Assembly: GCA_002843035.1 (NCBI GenBank) | Contig: PHEV01000015.1 | Location: 1-37,709 of the forward strand | Source: Actinobacteria bacterium HGW-Actinobacteria-5 | Lineage (GTDB): Bacteria; Actinomycetota; Actinomycetes; Propionibacteriales; Propionibacteriaceae | Direction of reading: 5' to 3' | DNA length: 37,709 bases | In this document: piece after piece, positions 7,345 to 15,838 of the stretch | Layout: each line of letters starts with the position of its first letter | Numbering within the stretch: the first letter of the stretch is position 1 | Translations under genes and position numbers: made by a program | The notes under the pieces: generated by a model | Databases searched by the model: none | The model's input: only the letters and a program-made list of their open reading frames with translations | What the model was told of the DNA's origin: nothing

Positions 7345-9846
7345 ATGTCTGCCCCGGCGTCCGAGCTGCCCAGCCCGCTGCTGGACGCCTACCGGATGCA
7401 TCCGGCCCGCGCGGGCGTCGACGAGCTGATCGACGCCGGGCAGCCGCGTCCGCACACCGGGGAGCTCGCCGCGACCATCGACGGCATGGGGCTCGGCGGA
7501 CTGCTCGCTGCCCGCGCGGAGGCTGCCGGGCTGGTCGCGGACGAGGGCATCACCTACGGCGCGGCCTCCTCGGGGGCCCGAACGCCGTGGCTGGTCGACC
7601 CGCTACCACTGCCGCTGGACGCCGCCGACTGGACCGGACTGGAGCGTGGCCTGGTCCAGCGCGCCCGCCTCCTGGACGCCGTGATGGCCGACCTGTACGG
7701 CGACCGCACGCTGCTGCGCACGCGCGTCCTGCCGCCGGCGACGATCCTCTCCCATCCCGGCTTCACCCGTCCGGCGGACCGGATCGAGATGCCGGGCCGA
7801 CGCCAGCTCGTGCTCACAGCCACCGACCTGGGCAGGGACGCGTCCGGCGCATGGCGGGTGATCTCCGACCGCACCCAGGCGCCCGCCGGCGCCGGCTACG
7901 CGATGGCCACCCGGCGCATCGTCAGCCGGGTGCTCGCAGGGCTGCACCGAACCAGCGACCTGGCCCGCCTGCGGGGCTTCTTCCACGCCATGACAGGGGC
8001 CCTGCTGGACGCCGCGCCGGGCGGCTCGGAGACCCCGCGCGTGGTGCTGCTGTCCCGCGGCGCGACCAGCGTGACCGCCTACGACCAGGGCTTCCTGGCC
8101 GCGATGCTCGGCTTCCCGCTCGCCGAGGCCGACGACCTGGTGGTGAGCCGGGGACGGGTCTGGCTCCGCGCCGGCGACGACCTCGAACCGGTGGACGTGA
8201 TCCTGCGTCGCGTCGAGGCGGCGCTCACCGACCCGCTGGAGTTCCGCGGCAACTCCGAGGTGGGCCTGCCCGGCCTGGTCGAAGCCGGACGGCGGCGCGC
8301 GGTCACGGTGGTGAACCCGGTCGGCTCCGGCGTCCTCGACAATCCGGCCCTGATCGCACACCTGCAACCCGTGGCGCGGGCGCTGCTCGGCGAGGACCTG
8401 CTGCTCGACGCCCCCGTCACCTGGTGGTGCGGGGAGGAGTCCCAGCTCAGCCACGTGCTGACGCACCTGGACGAGCTGGTGGTCAAGCCGACCGCACGCA
8501 GGGACGCCGCTGCGGTCCGGTACGGCTGGCTGCTCGACGCGGACGAGCGGACGGAGCTGATCGACCGGATCCGCGAGGAGCCGTGGGCGTGGTGCGGGCA
8601 GGAGCCGATCGAGCTGTCCACGGCGCCGGTGGTCACCCCGGGCGGGCTGGAACCGCGCCGGTTCGTGCTGCGCGCGTTCGGCGTGGCGGCCGGGGACGGC
8701 TACCAGTTCCTTCCCGGCGGACTGGGCCGGGTCGCGGCGAGCACCAGCGAGCACACCGTGTCCAGTGCGGCCGGCACGCTCGCGAAGGACGTGTGGGTGC
8801 CGGCGTCGGCGGTGGAGCGGGTCGAACCGGAGCGCGTCCGGCCGCGGCTCACGCTGGCCAGGGAGGGGGCGGTGCCGCCGCGCGTCGCCCGCACCCTGAT
8901 GGCCATCGGCAAGTTCGCCGAACGGGCCGAGAGCACCGCCCGCCTGGTCAAGGTGGCCGACGACGTGGCCGAGGACTTCGCCGCGCGTCCGGATACCTGG
9001 GGTGCCGTCGCGGCAGGCCAGCTGATCGAGGCGGTGGCAGCCATCACCGGCATCGAGCGCTGGTACGCCGAGTCGGCGCTGGGCTACCTGACCCGGGTGG
9101 CGCTGGACGCGTCCGCGCCGGGCGGGGTGCACCACAGCGCGCGGCGGCTCACCGCCGAGGCGCAGGAGGTTCGCGACCTGATGAGCGTGGACGTGTGGAG
9201 CGTGTTCAGCCGGCTGGAACGCACGCTGGCGTCCCCTCCGGACTCCGACGGCGACCTGCAGCCGCTGCTGGCCGACGTGCTGGAATCCCTGCTCGCCTAC
9301 GCCGGGATCATGGCGCAGAGCATGGTGCGGGACTCGTCGTGGGCGTTCCTGGACGCGGGCAGCCGGCTGGAGCGGGCCCGGCACACCGTCTCGATGCTGC
9401 GGCACGCGCTGGCCGGACGGACGCCGGGCCAGGCCTCCGACCCGACGGCCGATCTGGTGGCGGACGCGGTGCTCCGCGCCGGGGAGAGCATCATCACGCA
9501 CCGCCGGCGTGCCGCGTCCGGTACCGGCCCGGCGACCGCGACCGAGTCGGTGCGGCAGCTGCTCGTGCACGACCCGGCGAACCCGCGCTCGGTGGCGCAC
9601 TCGCTGGCCTCGCTCGCCTCCGACCTGCGCATGGTGGGGGACGACCGCCTCGCCGGCCAGGCGGACGCGATCCTGGCCGACGTGGATGCCTACGCCGCCG
9701 CGGCTCCGGATGATGCCGACGCGCGGCTGCAGCAGTTGGCGTCCGCCCTCGACGGGCTCGGCGAGCGGATCGGGGCCCGCCACTTCGTCCGGCAGGCCAC
9801 CCGGCGCACCGCCGAGACCTGGTCGACCCCGAGGCAGGCCGGCTGA
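7345..9846 (+). CDS. Circularly permuted ATP-grasp type 2 / alpha-E fusion protein
   Basis: The 833-residue protein joins two families usually found as adjacent genes. Residues about 1-500 are a circularly permuted ATP-grasp domain; markers include NPVGSGVLDNPALIAHLQP, RALLGEDLLLD and TWWCGEESQL, all typical of this group. Residues about 512-820 are the helical alpha-E domain (RTLMAIGKFAERAESTARLVK at its start). Such proteins occur with transglutaminase-like proteins and are thought to form or modify a peptide or amide bond, but the reaction is not established. The downstream transglutaminase gene overlaps by one base (TGATG), so the two are cotranscribed and probably act in one pathway. The family assignment is confident; the function is not. 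Confidence 0.88.
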   Translation: MSAPASELPSPLLDAYRMHPARAGVDELIDAGQPRPHTGELAATIDGMGLGGLLAARAEAAGLVADEGITYGAASSGARTPWLVDPLPLPLDAADWTGLERGLVQRARLLDAVMADLYGDRTLLRTRVLPPATILSHPGFTRPADRIEMPGRRQLVLTATDLGRDASGAWRVISDRTQAPAGAGYAMATRRIVSRVLAGLHRTSDLARLRGFFHAMTGALLDAAPGGSETPRVVLLSRGATSVTAYDQGFLAAMLGFPLAEADDLVVSRGRVWLRAGDDLEPVDVILRRVEAALTDPLEFRGNSEVGLPGLVEAGRRRAVTVVNPVGSGVLDNPALIAHLQPVARALLGEDLLLDAPVTWWCGEESQLSHVLTHLDELVVKPTARRDAAAVRYGWLLDADERTELIDRIREEPWAWCGQEPIELSTAPVVTPGGLEPRRFVLRAFGVAAGDGYQFLPGGLGRVAASTSEHTVSSAAGTLAKDVWVPASAVERVEPERVRPRLTLAREGAVPPRVARTLMAIGKFAERAESTARLVKVADDVAEDFAARPDTWGAVAAGQLIEAVAAITGIERWYAESALGYLTRVALDASAPGGVHHSARRLTAEAQEVRDLMSVDVWSVFSRLERTLASPPDSDGDLQPLLADVLESLLAYAGIMAQSMVRDSSWAFLDAGSRLERARHTVSMLRHALAGRTPGQASDPTADLVADAVLRAGESIITHRRRAASGTGPATATESVRQLLVHDPANPRSVAHSLASLASDLRMVGDDRLAGQADAILADVDAYAAAAPDDADARLQQLASALDGLGERIGARHFVRQATRRTAETWSTPRQAG

Positions 9847-10742
9847 TGAGCTACGGACCCCATCGCTACCGGGTGCGCCACGTCACCCGATACACCTACG
9901 ACGACGTGCTCGAGGCCTGCTACAACCGGGGTCTGCTCCAACCGCGCGAGACGCCCACCCAGCGGGTGCTGGCCAGCGACGTGGTGGCCACGCCGCCGTC
10001 CGACCTGATGGCGAGCCACCTGGACTACTTCGGGAACCACTCGCTCTACCTCGAGACCCGCGAGCCCACCACCGAACTGACCGTCGCGGCGACGAGCGTG
10101 GTCGAGGTGAACTGGCCGGAGCCGGACCTCGCCGGCCTGGACGCCTGGACGGTGGCGGGGGCGGCCGCGGAGCTCGCAGCGAGCCTCGACGCGGTGGAGC
10201 TGGCCGAGTTCACCCTGCCGTCCCCGCTGGTGGCGATCGGCACGAAGGTGCACGCGTACGCCGCGTCCGAGTTGCGGCCGGAGCGGCCGCTGGGCGAGGC
10301 CCTCGCCGCCCTGCTGCACCGGATTCACGACGATTTCGGCTACCGGCAGGGCACCACGTCGGTGCGGACCACGCTGGCCGAGCTGCTGGAGCTGCGGCAG
10401 GGCGTCTGCCAGGACTTCGCACACCTCGCGGTCGGCTGCCTGCGGTCGGTCGGGCTGCCCGCGCGGTACGTGAGCGGCTACCTGGAGACCGCGCCTGCGC
10501 CCGGGAAGGAGAAGCTGCAGGGCGCGGACGCCACGCACGCCTGGGCGTCCGTGCTCACCCCGCGCGGCGACTGGCTCGACCTCGACCCGACCAACGACCA
10601 CTTCGCTGACTCCCGCTACATCGTCACCGCGTGGGGACGCGACTTCTCCGACGTCTCCCCGCTGCGCGGCGTGGTCTTCACCGAGGCCGCCACGTCCGAC
10701 CTCGTCGTCGAGGTGGACGTCGACCCGCTCCCCCTGGACTGA
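9846..10742 (+). CDS. Transglutaminase-like cysteine peptidase family protein
   Basis: The product has 298 residues. The N-terminal 100 residues match the bacterial transglutaminase-like N-terminal region (HRYRVRHVTRYTYDD, LLQPRETP). The core carries the catalytic triad: Cys188 in GVCQDFAHL, His231 in THAWAS and Asp247 in LDLDPTNDH. Proteins of this type hydrolyse or transfer amide bonds; a protease or amidase role is as likely as crosslinking. No signal peptide is present, so it should act in the cytoplasm. The start overlaps the ATP-grasp/alpha-E stop (TGATG), implying translational coupling. Homologous pairs of these two genes are common in bacteria. The gene ends about 20 nt before repeat cluster 4. 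Confidence 0.9.
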   Translation: MSYGPHRYRVRHVTRYTYDDVLEACYNRGLLQPRETPTQRVLASDVVATPPSDLMASHLDYFGNHSLYLETREPTTELTVAATSVVEVNWPEPDLAGLDAWTVAGAAAELAASLDAVELAEFTLPSPLVAIGTKVHAYAASELRPERPLGEALAALLHRIHDDFGYRQGTTSVRTTLAELLELRQGVCQDFAHLAVGCLRSVGLPARYVSGYLETAPAPGKEKLQGADATHAWASVLTPRGDWLDLDPTNDHFADSRYIVTAWGRDFSDVSPLRGVVFTEAATSDLVVEVDVDPLPLD

Positions 10743-10761
10743 TCCGTCCCTCCGGATTCCC

Positions 10762-10892
10762 GGTCCGTCCCCTTCCCGTTCACGGGGACGGTTCCCTTCC
10801 CGTTCACAAGAACCGTCCCCCTTCCCGTTCACCGGGGGGATGCGGGGACGGTTCCCTTCCCGTTCACAAGAACCGTCCCCCTTCCCGTTCAC
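10762..10892. repeat. Repeat cluster 4: five copies built from a 60-bp tandem unit
   Basis: Canonical plus copies lie at 10784-10807 and 10844-10867. Each is followed by a variant (AAGAACCGTCCCCC plus TTCCCGTTCAC) at 10808-10832 and 10868-10892. A further variant (GGTCCGTCCCC form) lies at 10762-10783. The pair canonical-plus-variant is repeated exactly for about 52 bp with a 60-bp period, a recent tandem duplication. The rest of the 10743-11034 gap holds the ribosome site of the next gene; nothing else is seen. Confidence 0.93.
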
Positions 10893-11034
10893 CGGACATC
10901 CGGGTGGACGCGGACGGCCGCGGCTCGTGGAGTGGCCCCATCACGGCGCGCCCCCGACCCGGCCGCGACGAAAGGGTGTTTTGATCGACTGGACGCCGAC
11001 CGCCGCCACCCCCCGTCGGCCCGAGGAGCGAGCC

Positions 11035-13224
11035 ATGAAGGCAAACCGTGCCACAGTCCCCGCCTCCGAGGACGCCGCCTGGACCATCACCCGCGACGGC
11101 TTCGATCCCGGTCGGATCGGTCACCGGGAAACGATCTTCACCATCGGCAACGGCAACCTGAGCCTGCGGGGAACCCTGGAGGAGGGCCACCCGCAGGAGA
11201 CCGCGGCCTCGTTCATGCACCGGGTCTGGGACGACATGCCGGGGCGAGCGACGGAACTCGCGAACCTGCCGCGGTGGTGGGGACTGGACCTGTGGATCGC
11301 CGATCAGCGTGTCCGCCCCGAGGACGCATCAGAGACCCGGCAGACGCTCGACCTGCGCACCGGGGTGCTGCACCGCGAGTACGACTATCCGATCGGGCCC
11401 GGCATTCAGTTGCGCGTGCTGCACGAGCGGTTCACCAGCCTCGTTGAACCGTACGGCGCCATGCTGCGCACGCGGCTCGAATTGGGCTGCGGCGAGGCCG
11501 ACATCCGAATCCGGGCGAGCGCCAGCCTGCACGTGGAGAACACCGGCCTGCTGCACTGGCGCCTGGTGGGTCAGTCGGTCGGGGAGGACGGGATCGCGCT
11601 GGTCGCGGTCACCCGCGCCACGGGAATCCCGGTTGCCGTGGTGGTGCGCCCGCACCTCTCCGTCCCGGCGGAGCTGACGCCCGGCGACGCGGATGGGCAG
11701 CCGTCCTTCGACTACCGGCTGCGCCTGCGGGCCGGCACGCCGGTGGAGATCGTGCGCAGCGTCGGCATCGTGCCCGCGATCGACACGACCGTGCCGCTGA
11801 ATCTGGCGCGTGAGGTCACCGGCCGGCTGGACGCACAGGGCTGGGCGGGCGCACTGGCCGCGTCCAGTCGGGCGTGGGCGCAGGTGTGGTCCGAGTGCGA
11901 CGTCGAAATCGACGGCGACCCGGAGGCACAACGGGCCGTCCGCTACAACCTCTTCCAGCTGGTCAGCGCCGCCCCGCGGTTCACCGAGGACGCCAGCATC
12001 GGCGCGAAGACCCTTTCCGGCTACGGCTACCGGCATCACGTGCGCTGGGATGCCGAGTCGTTCATGCTGCCCGTGTTCACCTTCACCCAACCCGACATCG
12101 CCCGAAACATGCTCGCCTACCGCTGTCGACGGCTCGAGGGGGCCCGGGCCAAGGCACGCAAGGGCGGGTACACCGGCGCACAGTTCCCCTGGGAGAGCGC
12201 CGGGACGGGCGCCGAGGTCACTCCGGTCTGGATCGAGGACCCGCTCGACCCCCGCGAGCGGATGCGGGTGTGGTCGGGGGACCTGGAGATCCACGTCACG
12301 GCCGACATCGCGTTCGCGGTGATTCAGTACTGGGAGGCCACTGGGGACGACGCGTTCCTGCGCGAACAGGGCGCCGAACTGATCATCGAGGGCGCGCGCT
12401 TCTGGGCGTCCCGGGTGGCGCAGGATGCGGACGGCAGCTTCCACCTCCGGGACGTGGTGGGGCCGGACGAGTACCACGAGCATGTCGACGACGACGCCTA
12501 CACCAACGCCATGGCGGCCTGGCACCTGCGCACGGCGGGTCTCGTGCTCACCTGGCTGGAGCGGACCGGGCCGATCAGCACCGACCACCTGGTCGCCCGG
12601 CTCGGGCTCGCCGAAGGGGAGCGGGCACGCTGGGCGGAGGTCGCGGCAGGGCTGCGACCGCTGCCCGCGGTGAACGGGGTGGTGGAGCAGTTCGCCGGGT
12701 ACTTCGATCTTGCCGATGTCGACTACGTTCGGTTGCGTAATCCGGCCCGCGCGCTGTCGATGCAGGTGCTGCTCGGAGTGGACGGTGTCCAGCTCACCCG
12801 GACGCTGAAGCAGCCGGACGTGCTGATGCTCGCGTTCCAGCTGCCCGAGCTGTTCCCGGCGGAGGCGCTGTCGCACAACTACCACTACTACGACCCGCGC
12901 ACAGACCACGAGCACGGCTCCGGCCACGGGTCGGGCGTGAGCGCTGTGGTGGCTGCCCGGACCGGTGATCTCGGCGGCGCCTACGCACACTTCCTGCGGG
13001 CGGCCCGAGCGGACCTGCAGGACGCGCGCGGCAACGCGTCCGACGGAATCCACGGCGCGTCCGCGGGCGGGCTGTGGCAGGCGGTCGTGTTCGGCTTCGC
13101 CGGGCTCCGCCTGACGAAGGACGGCTGGACGGTCGACCCCCACCTGCCGGAGGGGTGGACGCGGCTGAAGTTCACCTTCCGCTACCGCGGCGCCCGCCAG
13201 GTCGTCGAACTCACCAACGAGTAG
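11035..13224 (+). CDS. Glycoside hydrolase family 65 protein (phosphorylase or hydrolase of an alpha-glucoside)
   Basis: The 729-residue protein has the GH65 layout. A beta-sandwich N-terminal domain carries TIGNGNLSLRG, and the (alpha/alpha)6 catalytic domain carries RWDAESFMLPVF and the general-acid segment VVGPDEYHEHVDDDAYTN (Glu479 by position). Family members act on maltose, trehalose, kojibiose, nigerose or related disaccharides, most by phosphorolysis. At the site where phosphorylases have the phosphate-binding Ser/His loop this protein reads HEHGSGHGSGVSA (625-637), with Glu626 placed where GH65 hydrolases carry a general base, so hydrolysis is possible. There is no beta-phosphoglucomutase or sugar transporter next to it, unlike many phosphorylase operons. 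The start is the ATG at 11035 behind GAGGAGCGAGCC; the longer upstream frame runs through repeats and is not used. Confidence 0.85.
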   Translation: MKANRATVPASEDAAWTITRDGFDPGRIGHRETIFTIGNGNLSLRGTLEEGHPQETAASFMHRVWDDMPGRATELANLPRWWGLDLWIADQRVRPEDASETRQTLDLRTGVLHREYDYPIGPGIQLRVLHERFTSLVEPYGAMLRTRLELGCGEADIRIRASASLHVENTGLLHWRLVGQSVGEDGIALVAVTRATGIPVAVVVRPHLSVPAELTPGDADGQPSFDYRLRLRAGTPVEIVRSVGIVPAIDTTVPLNLAREVTGRLDAQGWAGALAASSRAWAQVWSECDVEIDGDPEAQRAVRYNLFQLVSAAPRFTEDASIGAKTLSGYGYRHHVRWDAESFMLPVFTFTQPDIARNMLAYRCRRLEGARAKARKGGYTGAQFPWESAGTGAEVTPVWIEDPLDPRERMRVWSGDLEIHVTADIAFAVIQYWEATGDDAFLREQGAELIIEGARFWASRVAQDADGSFHLRDVVGPDEYHEHVDDDAYTNAMAAWHLRTAGLVLTWLERTGPISTDHLVARLGLAEGERARWAEVAAGLRPLPAVNGVVEQFAGYFDLADVDYVRLRNPARALSMQVLLGVDGVQLTRTLKQPDVLMLAFQLPELFPAEALSHNYHYYDPRTDHEHGSGHGSGVSAVVAARTGDLGGAYAHFLRAARADLQDARGNASDGIHGASAGGLWQAVVFGFAGLRLTKDGWTVDPHLPEGWTRLKFTFRYRGARQVVELTNE

Positions 13225-13252
13225 TCGCTCCGCTCCCCGGTTCGCAGGGTCA

Positions 13253-13577
13253 GGGGACGGTTCCCTTTCCGTTCACGGGGACGGTTCCTTTCCCGTTCAC
13301 GGAGGCTCAGCGGCGGTTCCCTTCCTGCTCACTCACCACCCGTGATCGGTTGACGGGGAACCGGAGCGGGGACGGTTCCTTCACAGTCCGGCCGCTGACA
13401 AGGGACGGGGCCAAGTGAACGGGATCGGGGACGGACCAGGTGAACGGGAAGGGAACCGTCCCCGCAGTGTGACTGAACGGGAAGGGAACCGTCCCCGCAG
13501 TGTGACTGAACGGGAACGGGGACGCACCCCGTGAACGGAAAGGGAACCGTCCCCGTGAACGGAAACGGAACCGTCCC
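13253..13577. repeat. Repeat cluster 5: the largest, about ten copies
   Basis: Plus copies lie at 13253-13276 and 13277-13300 (back to back), a degenerate copy at about 13311-13332 and a shortened one at 13367-13385. Minus copies follow at about 13414, 13441, 13474, 13507, 13531 and 13554. Positions 13441-13473 and 13474-13506 are an exact 33-bp tandem duplication: one repeat plus the spacer CGCAGTGTGAC. The plus-then-minus order is the same as around the RAYT gene. The cluster lies between the 3' ends of the GH65 and Hsp70-like genes; the 13225-13632 gap holds nothing else recognisable. Confidence 0.94.
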
Positions 13578-13632
13578 CGGTTCTCTCGAGCGCCGGGGGC
13601 ACCAGCAGGCGCAGCCCGGACCGGAGCGGGAG

Positions 13633-15138
13633 TCAGCGGCCGAGGCCGTAGACCTGGCTGTAGCCGGTGTCGAGGTCGGTCAGCCGGACGCTGACGATGC
13701 CGTGGGGATCGATGCGGTACGACTCCTCGACCATTGGACCGTGGTCCCAGCGCTCGACCGGGACCGCGTCCAGCACGTAACGGCCCTGCAGCGACGGGTC
13801 GAACGGGAACCGCACCTCTGCGATCGGAGCGAGGTCGCCGCGCGGCTCGCCGTCCGCATCCACCCCGGCGTACTCGACAAACCGGAACCAGCCCACGTTG
13901 TGCGCGGCCCGGTAGCGCCGGGTAACGGTGAGCTCGCCGTGGTCAGGCAGCGCGGTGTTGCGGTCGACGAGCTGGTCGAAGCCGACCGCGCGCCCCGCGT
14001 CCAGCTCCCGGAACACGCCGAAGCCACGCCAGAGCCGGTCGACCAGCGAGAAGCCGGACGCCGGGTCCGCCGCGATCGCCAACCCGATCGCCGTGGACGC
14101 AGCCGGGTACGGCGAGCGGTACACACGTCGGCCGAACCGCTCACGCAGCAGCCGCGGCACCAGCGGCAACGCGCTGCCGCCACCGACCAGGTAGATTCCT
14201 GCGACCTGCCCGCCGATCGTGTCGACCTCGTCATTGAGGTTCTGAACCAGCGGTGCCATCGCGTCGAGGCTGGCCGCCACGAGCCCGGACGCCGCGGCGT
14301 AGAAGTCGTCGACAGCCACCGTCACCGGCTGCCCGGCAACCTCCACCGTGATCCGCTTCGACTGCGGGCTGAGGCGTTCCTTCGCCTCCCGGCACTCCTC
14401 CAGCAGCTGCCGCAGCTCGCCCTCGTCCAGCTCGGGGCTGCCGGCCGCGTCCCGTGCCAGCGCGCTCAGCACCTCGTCGAAGTCATCCCCGCCGAGCCGG
14501 TTCACCCCCACCGAGCCGACGACGTCGTGGCGGACGCCCGCCACCTCGACCAGGGACGCGTCGAACGTCCCGCCACCGAGGTCGTAGACCAGCACCTGGT
14601 TGCGCCGGGAGTTCAGCGTTCGCCCCTGGCGGTGGGTGTACTCGAACCCGGCCGCGGACGGCTCGTTGACCAGGCCGGACACCTCGAAGCCCGCCTGCCG
14701 GAACGCCTCCAGGGTGAGGAACCGCTGCGCGCCCAGCGCGTGCGCGGGCACCGACACCACCGTCGTCCGGGCCTTCGCGGCCACGAACTCCGGACCGATG
14801 TTGGACGCCGAGCCGAGCGCGACCCGCAGCGCGGACAGGAAGCCGGTGAGCACCGACAACAGCGGGAAGGTGGCGTCCCCGACCCGCACCGGGGTGTCGG
14901 CGCCGACCCCCGGCTCACCGAGCAGCCGCTTCACCGAACGCAGGTAGGCCGCGCCCTGCCTGGCCGCGGCGAGGGCCTCGAAGCCGTAGACGAGCCGGGT
15001 GCCCTGCAGCGCAACCAGAGACGGGTAGTAGTCGTGGCTGTCGCCCGCCGCGTCCAGGAAGCTGACCACCGGGTAGTTGCCCCGGTCGGCGTGGGCGACG
15101 ATGGTGCGAGTAGTTCCGAAGTCGACCCCGAGCTGCAT
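13633..15138 (-). CDS. Short Hsp70-family protein (DnaK-like ATPase domain)
   Basis: The product has 501 residues. It contains an actin-like Hsp70 nucleotide-binding domain: phosphate-1 loop LGVDFGTTRT at the N-terminus, VNEPSAAGFEY, phosphate-2 VYDLGGGTFDASLVEV, and the adenosine motif YLVGGGSALPLVP. After about residue 390 only some 110 residues remain. These do not show the DnaK beta-sandwich plus helical lid, and there is no EEVD-like tail. It is therefore an atypical Hsp70 whose client or partner is unknown. No DnaJ or GrpE gene is adjacent. The ATG at 15138 is preceded by TAGGTT with a 6-nt spacer, a leaderless pattern. It is divergent from the DUF2199 gene across a 165-nt region with three tandem 10-bp repeats. 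Confidence 0.85.
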   Translation of the reverse strand: MQLGVDFGTTRTIVAHADRGNYPVVSFLDAAGDSHDYYPSLVALQGTRLVYGFEALAAARQGAAYLRSVKRLLGEPGVGADTPVRVGDATFPLLSVLTGFLSALRVALGSASNIGPEFVAAKARTTVVSVPAHALGAQRFLTLEAFRQAGFEVSGLVNEPSAAGFEYTHRQGRTLNSRRNQVLVYDLGGGTFDASLVEVAGVRHDVVGSVGVNRLGGDDFDEVLSALARDAAGSPELDEGELRQLLEECREAKERLSPQSKRITVEVAGQPVTVAVDDFYAAASGLVAASLDAMAPLVQNLNDEVDTIGGQVAGIYLVGGGSALPLVPRLLRERFGRRVYRSPYPAASTAIGLAIAADPASGFSLVDRLWRGFGVFRELDAGRAVGFDQLVDRNTALPDHGELTVTRRYRAAHNVGWFRFVEYAGVDADGEPRGDLAPIAEVRFPFDPSLQGRYVLDAVPVERWDHGPMVEESYRIDPHGIVSVRLTDLDTGYSQVYGLGR

Positions 15139-15144
15139 GCCGCC

Positions 15145-15150
15145 AACCTA
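15145..15150 (-). promoter_or_regulatory. Leaderless-type -10 box TAGGTT for the Hsp70-like gene
   Basis: On the minus strand TAGGTT is followed by GGCGGC and then the ATG. The spacing is exactly 6 nt and no Shine-Dalgarno is present. Confidence 0.5.
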
Positions 15151-15219
15151 ACCCGACCGGAGCCGTACCGGTGACCGCGCCCGCGCTCCGGGAGCCTTCG
15201 CCGGCGTACCCCACCGGAG

Positions 15220-15249
15220 CCCACGTGGACCCACGTAGTCCCACAGGTA
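15220..15249. promoter_or_regulatory. Three tandem 10-bp repeats in a divergent promoter region
   Basis: The units are CCCACGTGGA, then CCCACGTAGT, then CCCACAGGTA, directly adjoining. The first contains the palindrome CACGTG. A 10-bp period places every unit on the same helix face. The block lies 82 nt upstream of the Hsp70-like ATG and 55 nt upstream of the DUF2199 ATG, so a regulator bound here could act on both. Confidence 0.4.
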
Positions 15250-15303
15250 ACAATCTGCGGCTTTTCCGGACGCAGCCACCGACGGGGGTGGAGGATGGAT
15301 CGC

Positions 15304-15831
15304 ATGCTTCCGGTGATCGAGGGTTCGGATGCGCCTTGCCGTGTCTGCCACCAGGTGCACCGCGGCCTCACCCGGATCCTGGGTACTTCGGCGCCGGATG
15401 CATGGCTGGCTGTAAGCGAGGGCGAGCGGCTCGAGGCCGAACTCACTCCGGACGTCTGCATCCTCCCCCATCAGGGCGTGACAAGGCATTTCATCCGCGG
15501 GCACATCCAGTTGCCCGTGGTCGAGCCGGAGCCCGACGTGTTCGTCTGGTCGGTCTGGGTCGAGGTGGACGAGGAGTCGATGGCCACGATCGCCCGCACC
15601 TGGAGCGACCCGAACCGGGCCGCGATGGCCCCCCTGAGCGGTCGCCTGGCCACGGAGCTCCCCTATGAGCAGCCGACCCGGGGGCTGCAGATCACCATCT
15701 ACACCCGCGATCCCGGCATGGCTCCGCTGCTGATGCTCTCGTCTGGCTCCGGCCACACTCTCGGCGCTGAACAGCGCAACGGCGTCTCGCTGCACCGGAT
15801 CGCGGAGTTCTCCGAGCTCGTCCGGCGTTGA
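15304..15831 (+). CDS. DUF2199 domain-containing protein
   Basis: The product has 175 residues from the ATG at 15304, which is 9 nt after GGAGG; the ATG at 15295 is too close to that site. The N-terminal CRVCHQVHRG resembles the family's C-x2-C/H-type start. The rest follows the DUF2199 pattern: DVCILPHQGVTRHFIRGHIQLPV, FVWSVWVEVDE, then a segment on ATELPYEQPTRGLQI, and RNGVSLHRIAEF near the end. The family has no established function. It is 7 nt upstream of the DUF6191-DinB gene on the same strand, so the two are probably cotranscribed. Confidence 0.75.
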   Translation: MLPVIEGSDAPCRVCHQVHRGLTRILGTSAPDAWLAVSEGERLEAELTPDVCILPHQGVTRHFIRGHIQLPVVEPEPDVFVWSVWVEVDEESMATIARTWSDPNRAAMAPLSGRLATELPYEQPTRGLQITIYTRDPGMAPLLMLSSGSGHTLGAEQRNGVSLHRIAEFSELVRR

Positions 15832-15838
15832 TCCGGGC

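Noticed and set aside
13253-13577. CRISPR array
   Set aside because: The repeats occur in both orientations, with irregular or no spacers and recurring spacer sequences; no cas gene is in the window.
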